A DNA stretch of 64,000 bases from Tahibacter soli (lineage in GTDB: Bacteria; Pseudomonadota; Gammaproteobacteria; Xanthomonadales; Rhodanobacteraceae), in contig NZ_JAOVZO020000015.1 in the NCBI RefSeq assembly GCF_025717065.2, positions 124,001-188,000 on the forward strand, given 5' to 3'. Position numbers and translations under genes: made by a program. Within the stretch, counting starts at the first letter, position 1. Each line of letters starts with the position of its first letter. This document shows positions 35,975-44,607 of the stretch, one piece after another. The notes under the pieces were generated by a model. It did not search any database. It worked only from the letters and a program-made list of their open reading frames with translations, and was not told the DNA's origin.

Positions 35975-38497
35975 TCAATGCCGCGGCAGCGTGAACACGC
36001 GCACCGATTCGACGAGGTTCGTCGCGTAGTCGCTCAGGTTGCGCGTCTCGTCCGCCTGGCTTGCGAGCTGGTCGGCGGTTTCGCGCGTCGCGTTGCGGAT
36101 CTGCAGCGCGCGCGTCTGCAGCGCGCCCGATGCGCGCGACTGCGCGTCGGTCGTCTGCGCAATGCTTCGCACGGAGTTCACGAGCAGTTCGGTCTTCTCT
36201 TCGGTCGAACGCATCTGGTCGCCGGCGCGTTCGGCGAGGCGGCTGATTTCCACGACTTGCGAGATCGCACGATTGATTGCCTCGACCGTGTCGACGGTCT
36301 CCGACTGGATGGCGCCGACGAGATTGGAAATCTGCTGCGTCGCGCCGCGTGCGCCTTCGGCGAGGCGTTTGACCTCGTCGGCCACGACCGCGTACGCGCG
36401 GCCGGTTTCGCCGGCCGCGACGGCCTGCATGCTCGTGTTCAAGGCGAGCAAGCTGGTGCGCTCGGCGATGTTGCCGATCAGATTCACGGTCGAAGTGATT
36501 TCCTGCGAGCGCTCGCCGAGCCGCTTGATGCGCTTTTCGGTTTCGCGAATCAGGTCGCGCGACGCGGAAATGCCGCCGACCGTGTCGCGCACGATCGTCA
36601 GCGCCTCGCGCGTGCTGCGGATCGCCTCGTCGGCAGCGCGGTCGGCCTGCGTCGCGCGCTCCGCGATGTCCCTGAGCGCATCGGCGGCTTCGGAAATCTC
36701 CTTCGATGCCGCGTCGATTTCCTTCGAACCTTCCTCGGCGACGGCCATCGCCGTCTCCGCGCGTTCGCGCACGCGGCTCGACGCGTCGGCCACCTTGCCG
36801 GAGATCTCGTCGACGTTAGAGAGCACCTGCGCGGTCTGCCTCGTCATGAGGTTCAACGCGTCGGAAATCGCGCCCGTGACGTCGGCCGTCACCGGCACCT
36901 TGACCGTGAGGTCGCGCGAGCTCAGGCGGCTCACCGCCTGCATGATCTCGATCACCGACTGGTTCAGCTGCTCGTTCTCGCGCGCCGCGGCCGCGAGCGT
37001 GTTGACGCGATCGTCGAGCAGGTTATCGAAAGCCTTGCCGAGCTGGCCGAGTTCGTCGTTCGAGGCGATGCCGGTGCGTGCGTCGAGATCGCCGTCGGCA
37101 AGCCGCCGGACGGTGCCTTGCAGACGTGCGATCGGCTGGTTGACCGAGCGCGCGAGGCGCGACGAGAAGTACCATGCGGCGAAGAGCGCGAGGGCGAGCA
37201 GCGCCGCGCCGAAAAGAAGGATGTTGCGCAGCAGGGCTGCGATCGGCGCGAACGCTTCGGTCTCGTCGAAGCGCGCGACGATGCCCCATCGCAGGCCCAG
37301 CACGTCCAGCGGCGCGTAGGCGCCGAGCGAGCGTTCGCCGAGACGGCTGACGTACGTCGTGACGCCGGTGTTGCCGCGCAACGCTTCGGTCGCGGCGAAG
37401 GACCGGATGGGTTCGAAGCCGACGGTGTCGTCTTTCGCATCCGCTCGTTTCGCCGCGACCTCGCTCATGCCGCTTGCGCGGCGTTGCGCGAGATAGCTCT
37501 GTTTGTTCTCGACGAACTTGCGAGCCAGGCTGCGTGCGGTGGCATCGGGACCGACGAGGTAGGCCTCGCCGGTCTTGCCGAGGCCCGCCTCGTTCCAGTT
37601 CCGGTCGAACGTCATGATCTCGTTCAGCCGCGCATCGGACGTCTGCACGATGACGATCGCGATGCGCTTGCCGTCGTCGTCGAGGGCGACGGCCATGAAG
37701 CCGCTCGGATCGAGCAGCGACGGCGCGTAGTCGGCCGCGAAATCGGTCAGATGGAACGCGTCCTCGCGCGGATTTTCCCGCACCGCGCGAAACGCCTCGC
37801 CGAGTTTGCTCTTGGCGAACGGCCCGTTCAGCAGCGACGTGCCGAGGTCCATTTCCTTCGCGTAGGAGTACGCGATGAGGCCGGTCGACGGTTCGACGAG
37901 GTAGACGTCGCGATAGCCGTACACGGAGACGAACTCGCCGATGCGCGGATGCAGTTCCTGATGCACGTTGTCGTAGGCGCTGCCGTCTTTCGTGCCGACG
38001 TATGCGGATTTCGCGCCGATCGGATTGGGATTGTTCGCGAGGTACTGGTACTGCATCACGTACGTGGCGTCGGACAGCTGCTCTAGGATGGGCTTGACGT
38101 CGAGGGGCTCGCCGCCGTTGCGCCGCGCGTATTCCTGCTGAAACTCGCCGAGGTAGAAGCGCTGCATGCGTTCGCGCGCGACCGCGGTCGGCACGCCGGG
38201 ACCGACCGTGCCGACCGATTCGATCAGCTTCGGCGCCATCGTGCGGATCGAGCGCGCCTGCGAGAGCAGCATGACGCTGTTCCTGAGGTCGGCGAAGTAG
38301 TCGACGACCTGGTCGCCCTTGAGCGTACGCAGGCTCGTTATCTGCTCGAGCGCGCGTGCGCGCAGCGCATCGCGGCCGAGGTCGAAGGCGATGACGCTGA
38401 TGGCGATGCCGACGGCGAGCGTCGGCAGCAGCGACAGCAGCAGCGTGCCGTACTGGATTCGACCACGGATGCTGTTCAACGCCTCGAACGGTTTCAT
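35975..38497 (-). CDS. pilJ: PilJ-type methyl-accepting chemotaxis receptor
   Basis: 840 residues from ATG 38497, which overlaps the pilI stop as ATGA. TM1 about 17-39 (GTLLLSLLPTLAVGIAISVI), a large ~370-residue periplasmic sensor of the double-Cache type, TM2 about 415-437 (ILLFGAALLALALFAAWYF), HAMP about 438-490, then the signalling domain. The hairpin tip reads LALNTSMQAVAAGETGRAYA, with the M-Q-A-x-AGE signature of PilJ-class receptors. The sensor is larger than the usual PilJ domain (total near 680 residues in Pseudomonas), so the ligand may differ. Signals to the CheA-like kinase through the CheW-like protein encoded just upstream. Confidence 0.88.
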   Translation of the reverse strand: MKPFEALNSIRGRIQYGTLLLSLLPTLAVGIAISVIAFDLGRDALRARALEQITSLRTLKGDQVVDYFADLRNSVMLLSQARSIRTMAPKLIESVGTVGPGVPTAVARERMQRFYLGEFQQEYARRNGGEPLDVKPILEQLSDATYVMQYQYLANNPNPIGAKSAYVGTKDGSAYDNVHQELHPRIGEFVSVYGYRDVYLVEPSTGLIAYSYAKEMDLGTSLLNGPFAKSKLGEAFRAVRENPREDAFHLTDFAADYAPSLLDPSGFMAVALDDDGKRIAIVIVQTSDARLNEIMTFDRNWNEAGLGKTGEAYLVGPDATARSLARKFVENKQSYLAQRRASGMSEVAAKRADAKDDTVGFEPIRSFAATEALRGNTGVTTYVSRLGERSLGAYAPLDVLGLRWGIVARFDETEAFAPIAALLRNILLFGAALLALALFAAWYFSSRLARSVNQPIARLQGTVRRLADGDLDARTGIASNDELGQLGKAFDNLLDDRVNTLAAAARENEQLNQSVIEIMQAVSRLSSRDLTVKVPVTADVTGAISDALNLMTRQTAQVLSNVDEISGKVADASSRVRERAETAMAVAEEGSKEIDAASKEISEAADALRDIAERATQADRAADEAIRSTREALTIVRDTVGGISASRDLIRETEKRIKRLGERSQEITSTVNLIGNIAERTSLLALNTSMQAVAAGETGRAYAVVADEVKRLAEGARGATQQISNLVGAIQSETVDTVEAINRAISQVVEISRLAERAGDQMRSTEEKTELLVNSVRSIAQTTDAQSRASGALQTRALQIRNATRETADQLASQADETRNLSDYATNLVESVRVFTLPRH

Positions 38498-39036
38498 GCA
38501 GGTTTTTTCTCCAGGGAAGAGGACGGGATGAGCGAAGCGGGAGCGGTGCCTGCGGCGAGCCGCACGAGCCAGAGATCGAAACGGAAGTCGTACCAGCGTT
38601 GTCCGTCATGGCGGTACGTTGCGCCGACGAAGCCGTCGAGCCCGTGCGGCGCGTCCCGGACGTCGTCGTGGGCCATGTCGGGCGGCAGGACGCGCGGCTC
38701 GACGGCGACCGGCAGCGCGAATGCGGCGTCGGCCTCGCCGTCGCCGACGACGACCGCATGGGCGCACCTGGCGCGTGCCGCCAGTCCGAAATAGTGCGGA
38801 AGATCGAACAGCGGCACGAGATTGCCGTGCCGGTTCAGCAGTCCGCAAAGCCACGGCGGCGTGTTCGGTACGAGGGTCGCGCGAACGTTGCGCAGCAGCT
38901 GCGCGACGCTGCCGGTGGGCAACAGGAGACCGAGCGGCTTCCCGTCGGACAGGTCGAGCACGATGCCGCAACGAGCGCGGCCCTCGGTGCCGTTCGTGGA
39001 TGCCGGCACGGGCAGCGGAGCACTCGCGACGTTCAT
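38494..39036 (-). CDS. pilI: PilI-like CheW adaptor
   Basis: 180 residues from ATG 39036, which shares its A with the pilH stop (TGATG). One CheW-like beta-barrel domain: CGIVLDLSDGKPLGLLLPTG, VPNTPPWLCGLLNRHGNLVP, LFDLPHYFGL. The L-L-N-R-H-G-N-L-V-P-L-F-D-L block is the CheW core that contacts receptor and kinase. The C-terminal 60 residues (GLDGFVGATYRHDGQRWYDF) are slightly longer than in classic CheW, as is common for PilI. Links the PilJ-like receptor to the ChpA-like kinase. Start choice rests on the overlap and on the absence of conservation upstream. Confidence 0.85.
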   Translation of the reverse strand: MNVASAPLPVPASTNGTEGRARCGIVLDLSDGKPLGLLLPTGSVAQLLRNVRATLVPNTPPWLCGLLNRHGNLVPLFDLPHYFGLAARARCAHAVVVGDGEADAAFALPVAVEPRVLPPDMAHDDVRDAPHGLDGFVGATYRHDGQRWYDFRFDLWLVRLAAGTAPASLIPSSSLEKKPA

Positions 39037-39404
39037 CAGGCAACGGCCGATTTGATCGCGTCGATCAGTTCGGCTTTCGAATACGGCTTTCCGACCAGCG
39101 ATCGGGCGCCCTGCATGCGCGCCCACAGCTGATCGGCCTTCTGGTTCTTCGTCGACACCATCACGACGGGAATGGCCTTCGTCGACGGATCGGCCTGCAG
39201 TACGCGGCAGGCTTCGTAGCCGTCCATTTCCGGCATGACGATATCCATCAGGATCACGCTCGGCTTTTCGGATTTCGCACGATCGACCGCTTCGCGACCG
39301 CTGGCGGCGGTGATCGCGAGCCACCCCGCTTCGGTGACGATGGCGCGCAGGTTGGCCACTTCGGCGGCGGAATCGTCGACGATGAGTACGGTGCGCAAAG
39401 ACAT
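39036..39404 (-). CDS. pilH: PilH-like single-domain response regulator
   Basis: 122 residues, only a receiver domain. Acidic pocket VLIVDDSAAE (D10, D11), phospho-acceptor D54 in VILMDIVMPEMDGYE, the conserved Ser/Thr near residue 84 (VVMVSTKNQKAD) and Lys in GKPYSK. The N-Q-K-A-D-Q-L-W-A-R-M-Q-G-A block matches PilH. In the Chp system PilH opposes or tunes PilG output at the pilus motors. Separated from the PilG-like gene by 33 bp. Confidence 0.88.
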   Translation of the reverse strand: MSLRTVLIVDDSAAEVANLRAIVTEAGWLAITAASGREAVDRAKSEKPSVILMDIVMPEMDGYEACRVLQADPSTKAIPVVMVSTKNQKADQLWARMQGARSLVGKPYSKAELIDAIKSAVA

Positions 39405-39437
39405 GGAACCTCCTTCATGGGCGCGAAGCGCCGTTCG

Positions 39438-40322
39438 TTATGCGGCGGGGTTGCTCGGCCAGCCCGCCGCCGGAATGAATCCGCGCCGTTGCGCTTGCGC
39501 CAGATCGTTCTTGCACAGCTTCGCCACGATCCGGTTGACCGCCTGATGGAAGGCGACGACGTCGATCGGCTTGACGAGATACAGATCGCAGCCGGCGAGC
39601 GCGCCGCGTGCTCGGTCGAACGCCGAGGACCGGCTCGTCAGCATGGCGATCGGCAGCCTGCGGGTGGCCGGGTTGCGGCGGACTCGCCGGCACACCTCGT
39701 AGCCGTCGACGCCGGGCATCACGACATCGAGAAACAGGAGATCGAAGGTCTGTCGCTCGAGAAGGTCGAGTGCCGCCGATCCGTTCGACACGCCCTCGCT
39801 GCGTATGCCGAGCTCGATCAGCGCCGCCTGGATCTGATTGCGCACCGTGATGCTGTCGTCGAGTACGAGCGCGCGTATTTGCGCCAGCTGCGGCGCGGGC
39901 GTCTGCGTCGACGCGGTCGGCGTCGGGATCGCCACCGCGGCGCGCGTGGGCGTGGCGCTCGATCCGCCGAGCAATCCTTGCGTGCCGTTCGCTTCGGACA
40001 GCACGATGTCGTCGAGCGTGCAGACGAGATGGGACCACAACGCGCGTCGCGAGATGCTGTAGCCGCGTCGATCGGGCGCATGCGCGTCGGCGAGATGGAC
40101 GGCTATCACGCGCGGACTGTGGACCCGCAAGTTTTGCAGCGCGATCTGCCAGCCTGGCGCCAGCGGTTCGATCAACAGGATGTCGCAGCCCTCGTCGTGC
40201 GGGAGAGGCGACCAGACGTAGCGAAACCGCGACGAGGGCACGCGTGAAAGAATGATGCCGACGACACGTTCTTCGCGCGGCGAGAGGCCGCAGGCGGCGA
40301 CGCGCCGGACGGCGGGCGTCAC
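39438..40322 (-). CDS. PilG-like response regulator with extra N-terminal domain
   Basis: 294 residues from GTG 40322, preceded by GGAG eight bases upstream. In-frame ATGs at 40394 and 40472 would lengthen it, but the added residues are Arg-rich and look non-coding. Residues about 1-125 form an unassigned alpha/beta domain (VVGIILSRVPSSRFRYVWSP, CDILLIEPLAP) that looks like a degenerate receiver or pseudo-receiver. After a Thr/Pro/Ala linker, residues about 150-270 are a full receiver (RALVLDDSITVRNQIQAAL, phospho-acceptor Asp in LLFLDVVMPGVDGYE, AMLTSRSS, LVKPID). It takes the PilG position in the operon, yet canonical PilG is a lone ~130-residue receiver. First gene of the operon. Confidence 0.75.
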   Translation of the reverse strand: MTPAVRRVAACGLSPREERVVGIILSRVPSSRFRYVWSPLPHDEGCDILLIEPLAPGWQIALQNLRVHSPRVIAVHLADAHAPDRRGYSISRRALWSHLVCTLDDIVLSEANGTQGLLGGSSATPTRAAVAIPTPTASTQTPAPQLAQIRALVLDDSITVRNQIQAALIELGIRSEGVSNGSAALDLLERQTFDLLFLDVVMPGVDGYEVCRRVRRNPATRRLPIAMLTSRSSAFDRARGALAGCDLYLVKPIDVVAFHQAVNRIVAKLCKNDLAQAQRRGFIPAAGWPSNPAA

Positions 40323-40848
40323 GCCTGCGACTCCGCCGCCGGGTCGGACGCGGCGGTGCCGCAGATCGACGGACGCAAGTCCGTGCGGCGACATTCGTCG
40401 CCCGACACCGGCCGATCGGAAAAAACAAACGTATCGCCGAGAAAAGTCGGAGTCATGCTCGCGCCTTTGCATTGCGTCGGAGTTCCGCAGGTTGCGGGTC
40501 GCGACCGCGATGGGTTCGGTCGCGGTCGTTCGTTTCCGTCAGGAGAAGAAAACGGCGGCGCAAGCGCGACCGGTTTCCACGCGGGACTGGATATTAAAAA
40601 ATAAAACGTACACTTTTTTAGTATTTGCTTGCGGCAGAGCCGCAAGCGCCGTGGAAGCAACGCGTCGTTGAAGGGAGCCCGACCGCTTTTGGGGATGCGG
40701 AAACGATCGGGGTCTTGCCTTCGCCGAAACGCGGCAGCCGAGGTCAATCTAGGACGTGGCGCGCAGCTTCGACCTCAGGCCGATCTCAATTTTTTCTCAA
40801 GCGGCGTAGAAAAAGGCCGGACACAACATGCCCTGGTCCACGTAAACT
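40323..40848. promoter_or_regulatory. Divergent intergenic region with AT-rich core and hairpin
   Basis: 526 bp between the PilG-like gene (minus) and tcdA (plus). The core 40588-40626 is very AT-rich (TTAAAAAATAAAACGTACAC, then a T6 run) and abuts a perfect 9-bp hairpin GCTTGCGGC-AGA-GCCGCAAGC at 40627-40647. The run of T lies before the hairpin on the plus strand, so it is not a standard terminator in either direction; it may be an operator or lie in the 5' leader of the chemosensory operon. A second AT-rich patch at 40789-40815 may carry the tcdA promoter. Confidence 0.45.
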
Positions 40849-41646
40849 ATGACGATGAACGCGCAGCCCCAAAGATTCGACGGCGTCGACAGACTGTACG
40901 GACGTGGAAGTATCGAGCGCCTCGCGCGTGCGCACGTCGCCATCGTCGGCGTCGGCGGCGTCGGTTCGTGGAGCGTTGAGGCGCTCGCGCGCAGCGGCAT
41001 CGGCCGGTTGACGCTGATCGACCCCGACGAAGTCTGCGTGTCGAACACGAATCGGCAATTGCACGCGCTCGAGGGCCAGTTCGGACTGGCCAAGGTCGAC
41101 GTTCTGGCGCAGCGTTGCAGGGCGATCAATCCCGCGATCGAGGTACGCACGGTGCAGTCGTTCCTGACGCCGGTGAATCTCGGCGAGTTGCTCGACGGCG
41201 GATACGACATCGTTCTGGACGCCTGCGACAGTTTTCGCGTCAAGGTCGAAATGATCGCGTGGTGCCGCCGCCGCAAGCTGCCGCTCGTCGTCGTCGGCTC
41301 CGCCGGCGGCCGTGTCGATCCGACGCGCATCCAGGTGCGCGATCTGTCGCGCACCGAGCACGACGCGCTGCTGTCGCTCGTGCGCAAGAAGCTGCGCCAG
41401 GATTTTGCCTTCCCGCGCAATCGCGACCGCTACTTCGGCGTGCCGGCCGTGTTCTCGCTCGAAAACGTGCGCTACCCGCAAGCCGACGGCAGCGTCTGCG
41501 GCACGCGACCGGCCGATGCCGATGCGAGTTTCCGGCTCGACTGCGGTGCCGGCCTCGGCGCCGCGATGCACGTCACCGCGACCTTCGGCATGGTCGCGTC
41601 GGGCAAGATCATCGAGAAACTGCTCGCGAGATCCGACGTCGCTTGA
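40849..41646 (+). CDS. tcdA: tRNA threonylcarbamoyladenosine dehydratase TcdA
   Basis: 265 residues from ATG 40849 (ATG 40855 also possible). E1/ThiF-MoeB fold: nucleotide loop VGVGGVGSWSVEALARSG near residue 33, LIDPDEVCVSNTNRQLHA (Asp and Arg for ATP), VLDACDSFRVKVEMI, and the family block FGVPAVFSLENVRYP. Length and motifs match TcdA (CsdL), which uses ATP to cyclise t6A37 of tRNA to ct6A with help from the CsdA/CsdE sulphur system. The Cys-X-X-Cys pair typical of MoeB zinc sites is absent, which supports TcdA over MoeB. Upstream of DUF6116 and tatD. Confidence 0.93.
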   Translation: MTMNAQPQRFDGVDRLYGRGSIERLARAHVAIVGVGGVGSWSVEALARSGIGRLTLIDPDEVCVSNTNRQLHALEGQFGLAKVDVLAQRCRAINPAIEVRTVQSFLTPVNLGELLDGGYDIVLDACDSFRVKVEMIAWCRRRKLPLVVVGSAGGRVDPTRIQVRDLSRTEHDALLSLVRKKLRQDFAFPRNRDRYFGVPAVFSLENVRYPQADGSVCGTRPADADASFRLDCGAGLGAAMHVTATFGMVASGKIIEKLLARSDVA

Positions 41647-41699
41647 GCCGCGGGCGGCGGACCGCATATCGTGGCATGTCGGACGGAGAGGACGGGAAG

Positions 41700-41936
41700 A
41701 TGTCGAAAGCCGGAGTGCGCAGTTTCTTGCTGGGGCCGGTCGTTGCGTATCTGTCGCGGCTGCGTTTTCCGCGTCTGGCGCTCGTGACGGCCGTGCTGTT
41801 CGCGATCGACCTCGTCGTGCCCGACTTCATTCCGTTCGCGGACGAGATACTGCTCGCGCTCGCGACATTGCTGCTGACGCGCTGGAAGCGGCGCAACGAT
41901 CCGCCGGAAATCGAGTCGCCGCCGCCGGCACGCTAG
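41700..41936 (+). CDS. DUF6116 small membrane protein
   Basis: 78 residues from ATG 41700, with GGAGAGGACGGG upstream (ATG 41676 in frame is less likely). Two adjoining hydrophobic helices: LALVTAVLFAIDLVVPDFIP and FADEILLALATLLLTRW, followed by a basic/Pro-rich tail (KRRNDPPEIESPPPAR). The LRFPRL and DFIPFADEILL blocks match the small DUF6116 family found in Xanthomonadales. Role unknown, inner-membrane location expected. Its stop codon overlaps the tatD stop on the other strand through the palindrome CTAG at 41933-41936. Confidence 0.8.
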   Translation: MSKAGVRSFLLGPVVAYLSRLRFPRLALVTAVLFAIDLVVPDFIPFADEILLALATLLLTRWKRRNDPPEIESPPPAR

Positions 41937-42718
41937 TCGGGTAGTGCGAACAGCCGTGCCGCGTTCGCGCGTGTCGCCGCGGCGATCGTCTCGCGCGATT
42001 CGCCGCGCAGGCTCGCGACGTGGTCGAGCACTTCCGCGACGTGCATGGGCTCGTTGCGTTCGCCGCGACGGCTCGCGAGCGGCTGGTCCGGCGCGTCGCT
42101 TTCGAGCAGCAGGAATTCGAGCGGCATGCGCGCGACGATGTCGCGCAGGCGTCTGGCCCGCTCGTACGTGACGGGTCCGCCGAAGCCGAGGCAGAATCCC
42201 GCCTTCCACAATTGCGACGCCTGCTCGTAGCTGCCCGAGTAGCTGTGCACGACGCCGCGCAGGCCGCCGACGCGGCGCACGCGGGCGATCACTTCGTCCA
42301 CGGCGCGGCGCGCGTGCACGATCAGCGGCAGGTCGAATTCGCGTGCAAGTTCGAGCTGTCCGTCGAAATAGCGGCGCTGCGCGTCGGGATCGAGGTCGGT
42401 CACGAAGTAGTCGAGCCCGCATTCGCCGACCGCGACCGGCCGTTCGCGCGCGAGCGTGTCGGCAAGATCGGCCAGATGTTCGGGACGATGCTCGGGCAGA
42501 TACATCGGATGCAGGCCGTACGCCGGGTGCAGGCCGTCGTGCGTGCGGCACAGCGCGGCCAGCGCGTCCCAACCGGCGCGCGAGATCGCGGGGATCACCT
42601 GCCGCGTAACGCCGGCGGCGCGTGCACGCGCGATGACGGCGTCGCGGTCGGTGTCGAATTCCGCGACGTCCAGGTGGCTGTGGCTGTCGGTCAGCGGGGC
42701 GGGCGAGGGTGTCGTCAT
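41933..42718 (-). CDS. tatD: TatD-family metal-dependent DNase
   Basis: 261 residues from ATG 42718. TIM-barrel amidohydrolase with all expected metal ligands: DSHSHLD at the N terminus, GECGLDYF (Glu), LIVHARRA (His), VVHSYSGS (His) and LLESDAPDQP (Asp). TatD-type enzymes are Mg-dependent 3'-5' nucleases used in DNA repair and RNA or DNA turnover in the cytoplasm. Members YcfH, YjjV and TatD look alike, and YjjV-like is as likely as TatD proper. Convergent with DUF6116, divergent from the glycosyltransferase. Confidence 0.9.
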   Translation of the reverse strand: MTTPSPAPLTDSHSHLDVAEFDTDRDAVIARARAAGVTRQVIPAISRAGWDALAALCRTHDGLHPAYGLHPMYLPEHRPEHLADLADTLARERPVAVGECGLDYFVTDLDPDAQRRYFDGQLELAREFDLPLIVHARRAVDEVIARVRRVGGLRGVVHSYSGSYEQASQLWKAGFCLGFGGPVTYERARRLRDIVARMPLEFLLLESDAPDQPLASRRGERNEPMHVAEVLDHVASLRGESRETIAAATRANAARLFALPD

Positions 42719-42818
42719 CCGGCCGAGTCTCGCGCGCGGAGTGCGTGGCCGGCAAGCGCCGCGCTCGCCGGCCGCGGGTCGCGGCGCTAGACTCGCGTTT
42801 TTCCCCAGCCCCGCACGC

Positions 42819-43799
42819 ATGACTTCCGCACCGCATTCCGCGAGCGTTCTTCTCGTCGCATGGCGCGCGGCCGACACGATCGCGGCGGCGATCGACGGCG
42901 CGCTCGCGCAAACCGTGCCGTGCGAGATCATCATTTCGGACGATGCATCGCCGGACGACACCTTCGAGGTCGCGCGGCGCCACGTCGAAGGCTACGCGGG
43001 ACCGCATCGCGTCGTCGTGCGGCGCAGCGAGACCAACCGCGGTCTCGGGCGACATCTTTCGGAACTGATGGCGATGGCGCGCGGCGACGTGTTCGTCGTC
43101 ATGGCCGGCGACGATATCGCGCGACCGCCGCGCGTGGAACGCAGCCTTGCCGCGTTTTCCGAAAATCCGGATGTGTACATCGTCGGCTCGGTCGTCGACG
43201 AAATCGACATGCAAGGCGCGCCGCTGCGCCGGGGCGTGCGGCACATGCCGCCGTCATTCGATCTTGCGTACTTCCTGCGCGCCGGCAAGCTCGCGACGCT
43301 GCTCGGCGCGACGATCGCGTTGCGGCGCGAGGTGTTCGACCGATTCGGGCCGCTCGTGGCGGGCGCCGAGGACAACATCCTGTCTCTGCGCGCCGCGTTG
43401 CTCGGCCGCGGCCTGTGCCTGGCCGAACCGCTGGTCGACTATCGTCAGAACCCCGAAAGCCTGGGCAACTGGATCTTCGCGCGCGGCGACGACACGCCGG
43501 AGCGTTTTCGCCGCCGCTACGAGCGCACCGTGCGCATGTACCGCGACGTCGCCGACGATCTCGAACACGCGGTTGCCGCAACCCCGGAGCTGGCGGCCGA
43601 GCGGCGCGTCCAGGCGATGCGCATCGTCGAGATGTACCGCATCGAGGCCGATGCGCGCGAGGCGATTCTGACGAAGCCGCGGCGCGATTGGATAGCGCCG
43701 ATCTGGCGTGGGCTCAATCATCCGGGTTTGCGTCGCAAGAGTGCCGAGCGCGCGTTGAAGCTGCTGTTGCCGCGACGCTGGTTCGGTCTGAAGGGATAG
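42819..43799 (+). CDS. Family 2 glycosyltransferase
   Basis: 326 residues from ATG 42819. GT-A fold: SVLLVAWRAADTIAAAIDGA, EIIISDDASPDDTFEVARRH (nucleotide-binding Asp pair) near residue 37, and the metal-binding D-x-D equivalent VMAGDDIARP near residue 96. The acceptor side has GAEDNILSLRAALLGRG with the E-D catalytic region. The C-terminal 80 residues are basic helices (RRDWIAPIWRGLNHPG) that may touch the membrane. Transfers a sugar from an NDP-sugar, probably to a surface glycan or glycolipid. No other glycan genes are adjacent, so the pathway cannot be told. Confidence 0.85.
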   Translation: MTSAPHSASVLLVAWRAADTIAAAIDGALAQTVPCEIIISDDASPDDTFEVARRHVEGYAGPHRVVVRRSETNRGLGRHLSELMAMARGDVFVVMAGDDIARPPRVERSLAAFSENPDVYIVGSVVDEIDMQGAPLRRGVRHMPPSFDLAYFLRAGKLATLLGATIALRREVFDRFGPLVAGAEDNILSLRAALLGRGLCLAEPLVDYRQNPESLGNWIFARGDDTPERFRRRYERTVRMYRDVADDLEHAVAATPELAAERRVQAMRIVEMYRIEADAREAILTKPRRDWIAPIWRGLNHPGLRRKSAERALKLLLPRRWFGLKG

Positions 43800-43858
43800 A
43801 TCCGCGACGACCGAAGTGCAGACGCGGCTCGCCGGCCCGGCAAACCGCGTCGTGCGGC

Positions 43859-44410
43859 CTACTGCACGTCGAAATACTGCAGGGCCACCGGCAGTGTGTT
43901 CGTCGTCGCCTGGTTGTTGCCGTTGTTCGGGTCGTTGGTGCCGGGCGGCGGATCGGCGCGAACCGTGGCCGTGACCGTGCCGCCGGGTGCGCCTCCCATG
44001 ATCTGGATCATGAATCCCGAGTTCGGCGGAAGCGCCGGAATGTTGCCGGTATACGGCCCGGCGCCGTTCAGCGGCGGGCATACCGCGCCTCCGAATGGGT
44101 TGATGCAGGTCGCGTTCGCAGCGACCAGCGGCGGCATGAAGGTGATATTGAACGGCGCTCCGTTGGCATTCGCCGGGCCTGCGTTCGTGATCGTGACGTT
44201 GTACTGCACCGGTTGACCCGCCGGTGCGTCGGCGGTCCCCTGGATGAGAACCGCCGTGTCGGCCGTCGCCTGCGCGAAAACCGGGCCGGCCCATCCGCCG
44301 CACAGTCCGATCAACAGCAGCGCGCGCGCGCCGACCCGACCGATTCGGTGAAGGATCTCCGCGCCGCAATCGTTGCGGTCATTGAGACTATTGGAAAATT
44401 TGCAAAGCAT
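43859..44410 (-). CDS. Secreted DUF11-domain protein
   Basis: 183 residues from ATG 44410, with GGAGAG eight bases upstream. A long N region precedes the hydrophobic signal (ARALLLIGLCGGWAGPVFAQ, cut after FAQ/FA). The mature part is one DUF11-type immunoglobulin-like repeat: TADAPAGQPVQYNVTITNAG, NITFMPPLV, and NDPNNGNNQATTNT at the end. Two Cys flank the centre (ATCINPFGGAVCPP) and probably form a disulphide. Usually such repeats occur in long surface proteins, so a single-domain secreted version is small. Role likely surface or adhesion related, unproven. Confidence 0.75.
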   Translation of the reverse strand: MLCKFSNSLNDRNDCGAEILHRIGRVGARALLLIGLCGGWAGPVFAQATADTAVLIQGTADAPAGQPVQYNVTITNAGPANANGAPFNITFMPPLVAANATCINPFGGAVCPPLNGAGPYTGNIPALPPNSGFMIQIMGGAPGGTVTATVRADPPPGTNDPNNGNNQATTNTLPVALQYFDVQ

Positions 44411-44607
44411 GCCGCTCTCCTCGGAAGGTGAGGAAAGCCTACGTTGCCGGTCGCGATCCGCTCAATCGCCGGACGCGCCAAATTCGCCGTATGGACGGTA
44501 AACATTCCGTCGCGGTTGGCGAGGTGCGTACGGGAGACAAAGACACCTGCGCACGCCGCGATCCGTTGAGCGGCACCCGCGGGCAGCTCGCTTCCGATCG
44601 CGCGCCG

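Noticed and set aside
40627-40647. Hairpin upstream of the chemosensory operon read as a rho-independent terminator.
   Set aside because: The T run lies on the wrong side of the hairpin for either direction of transcription.
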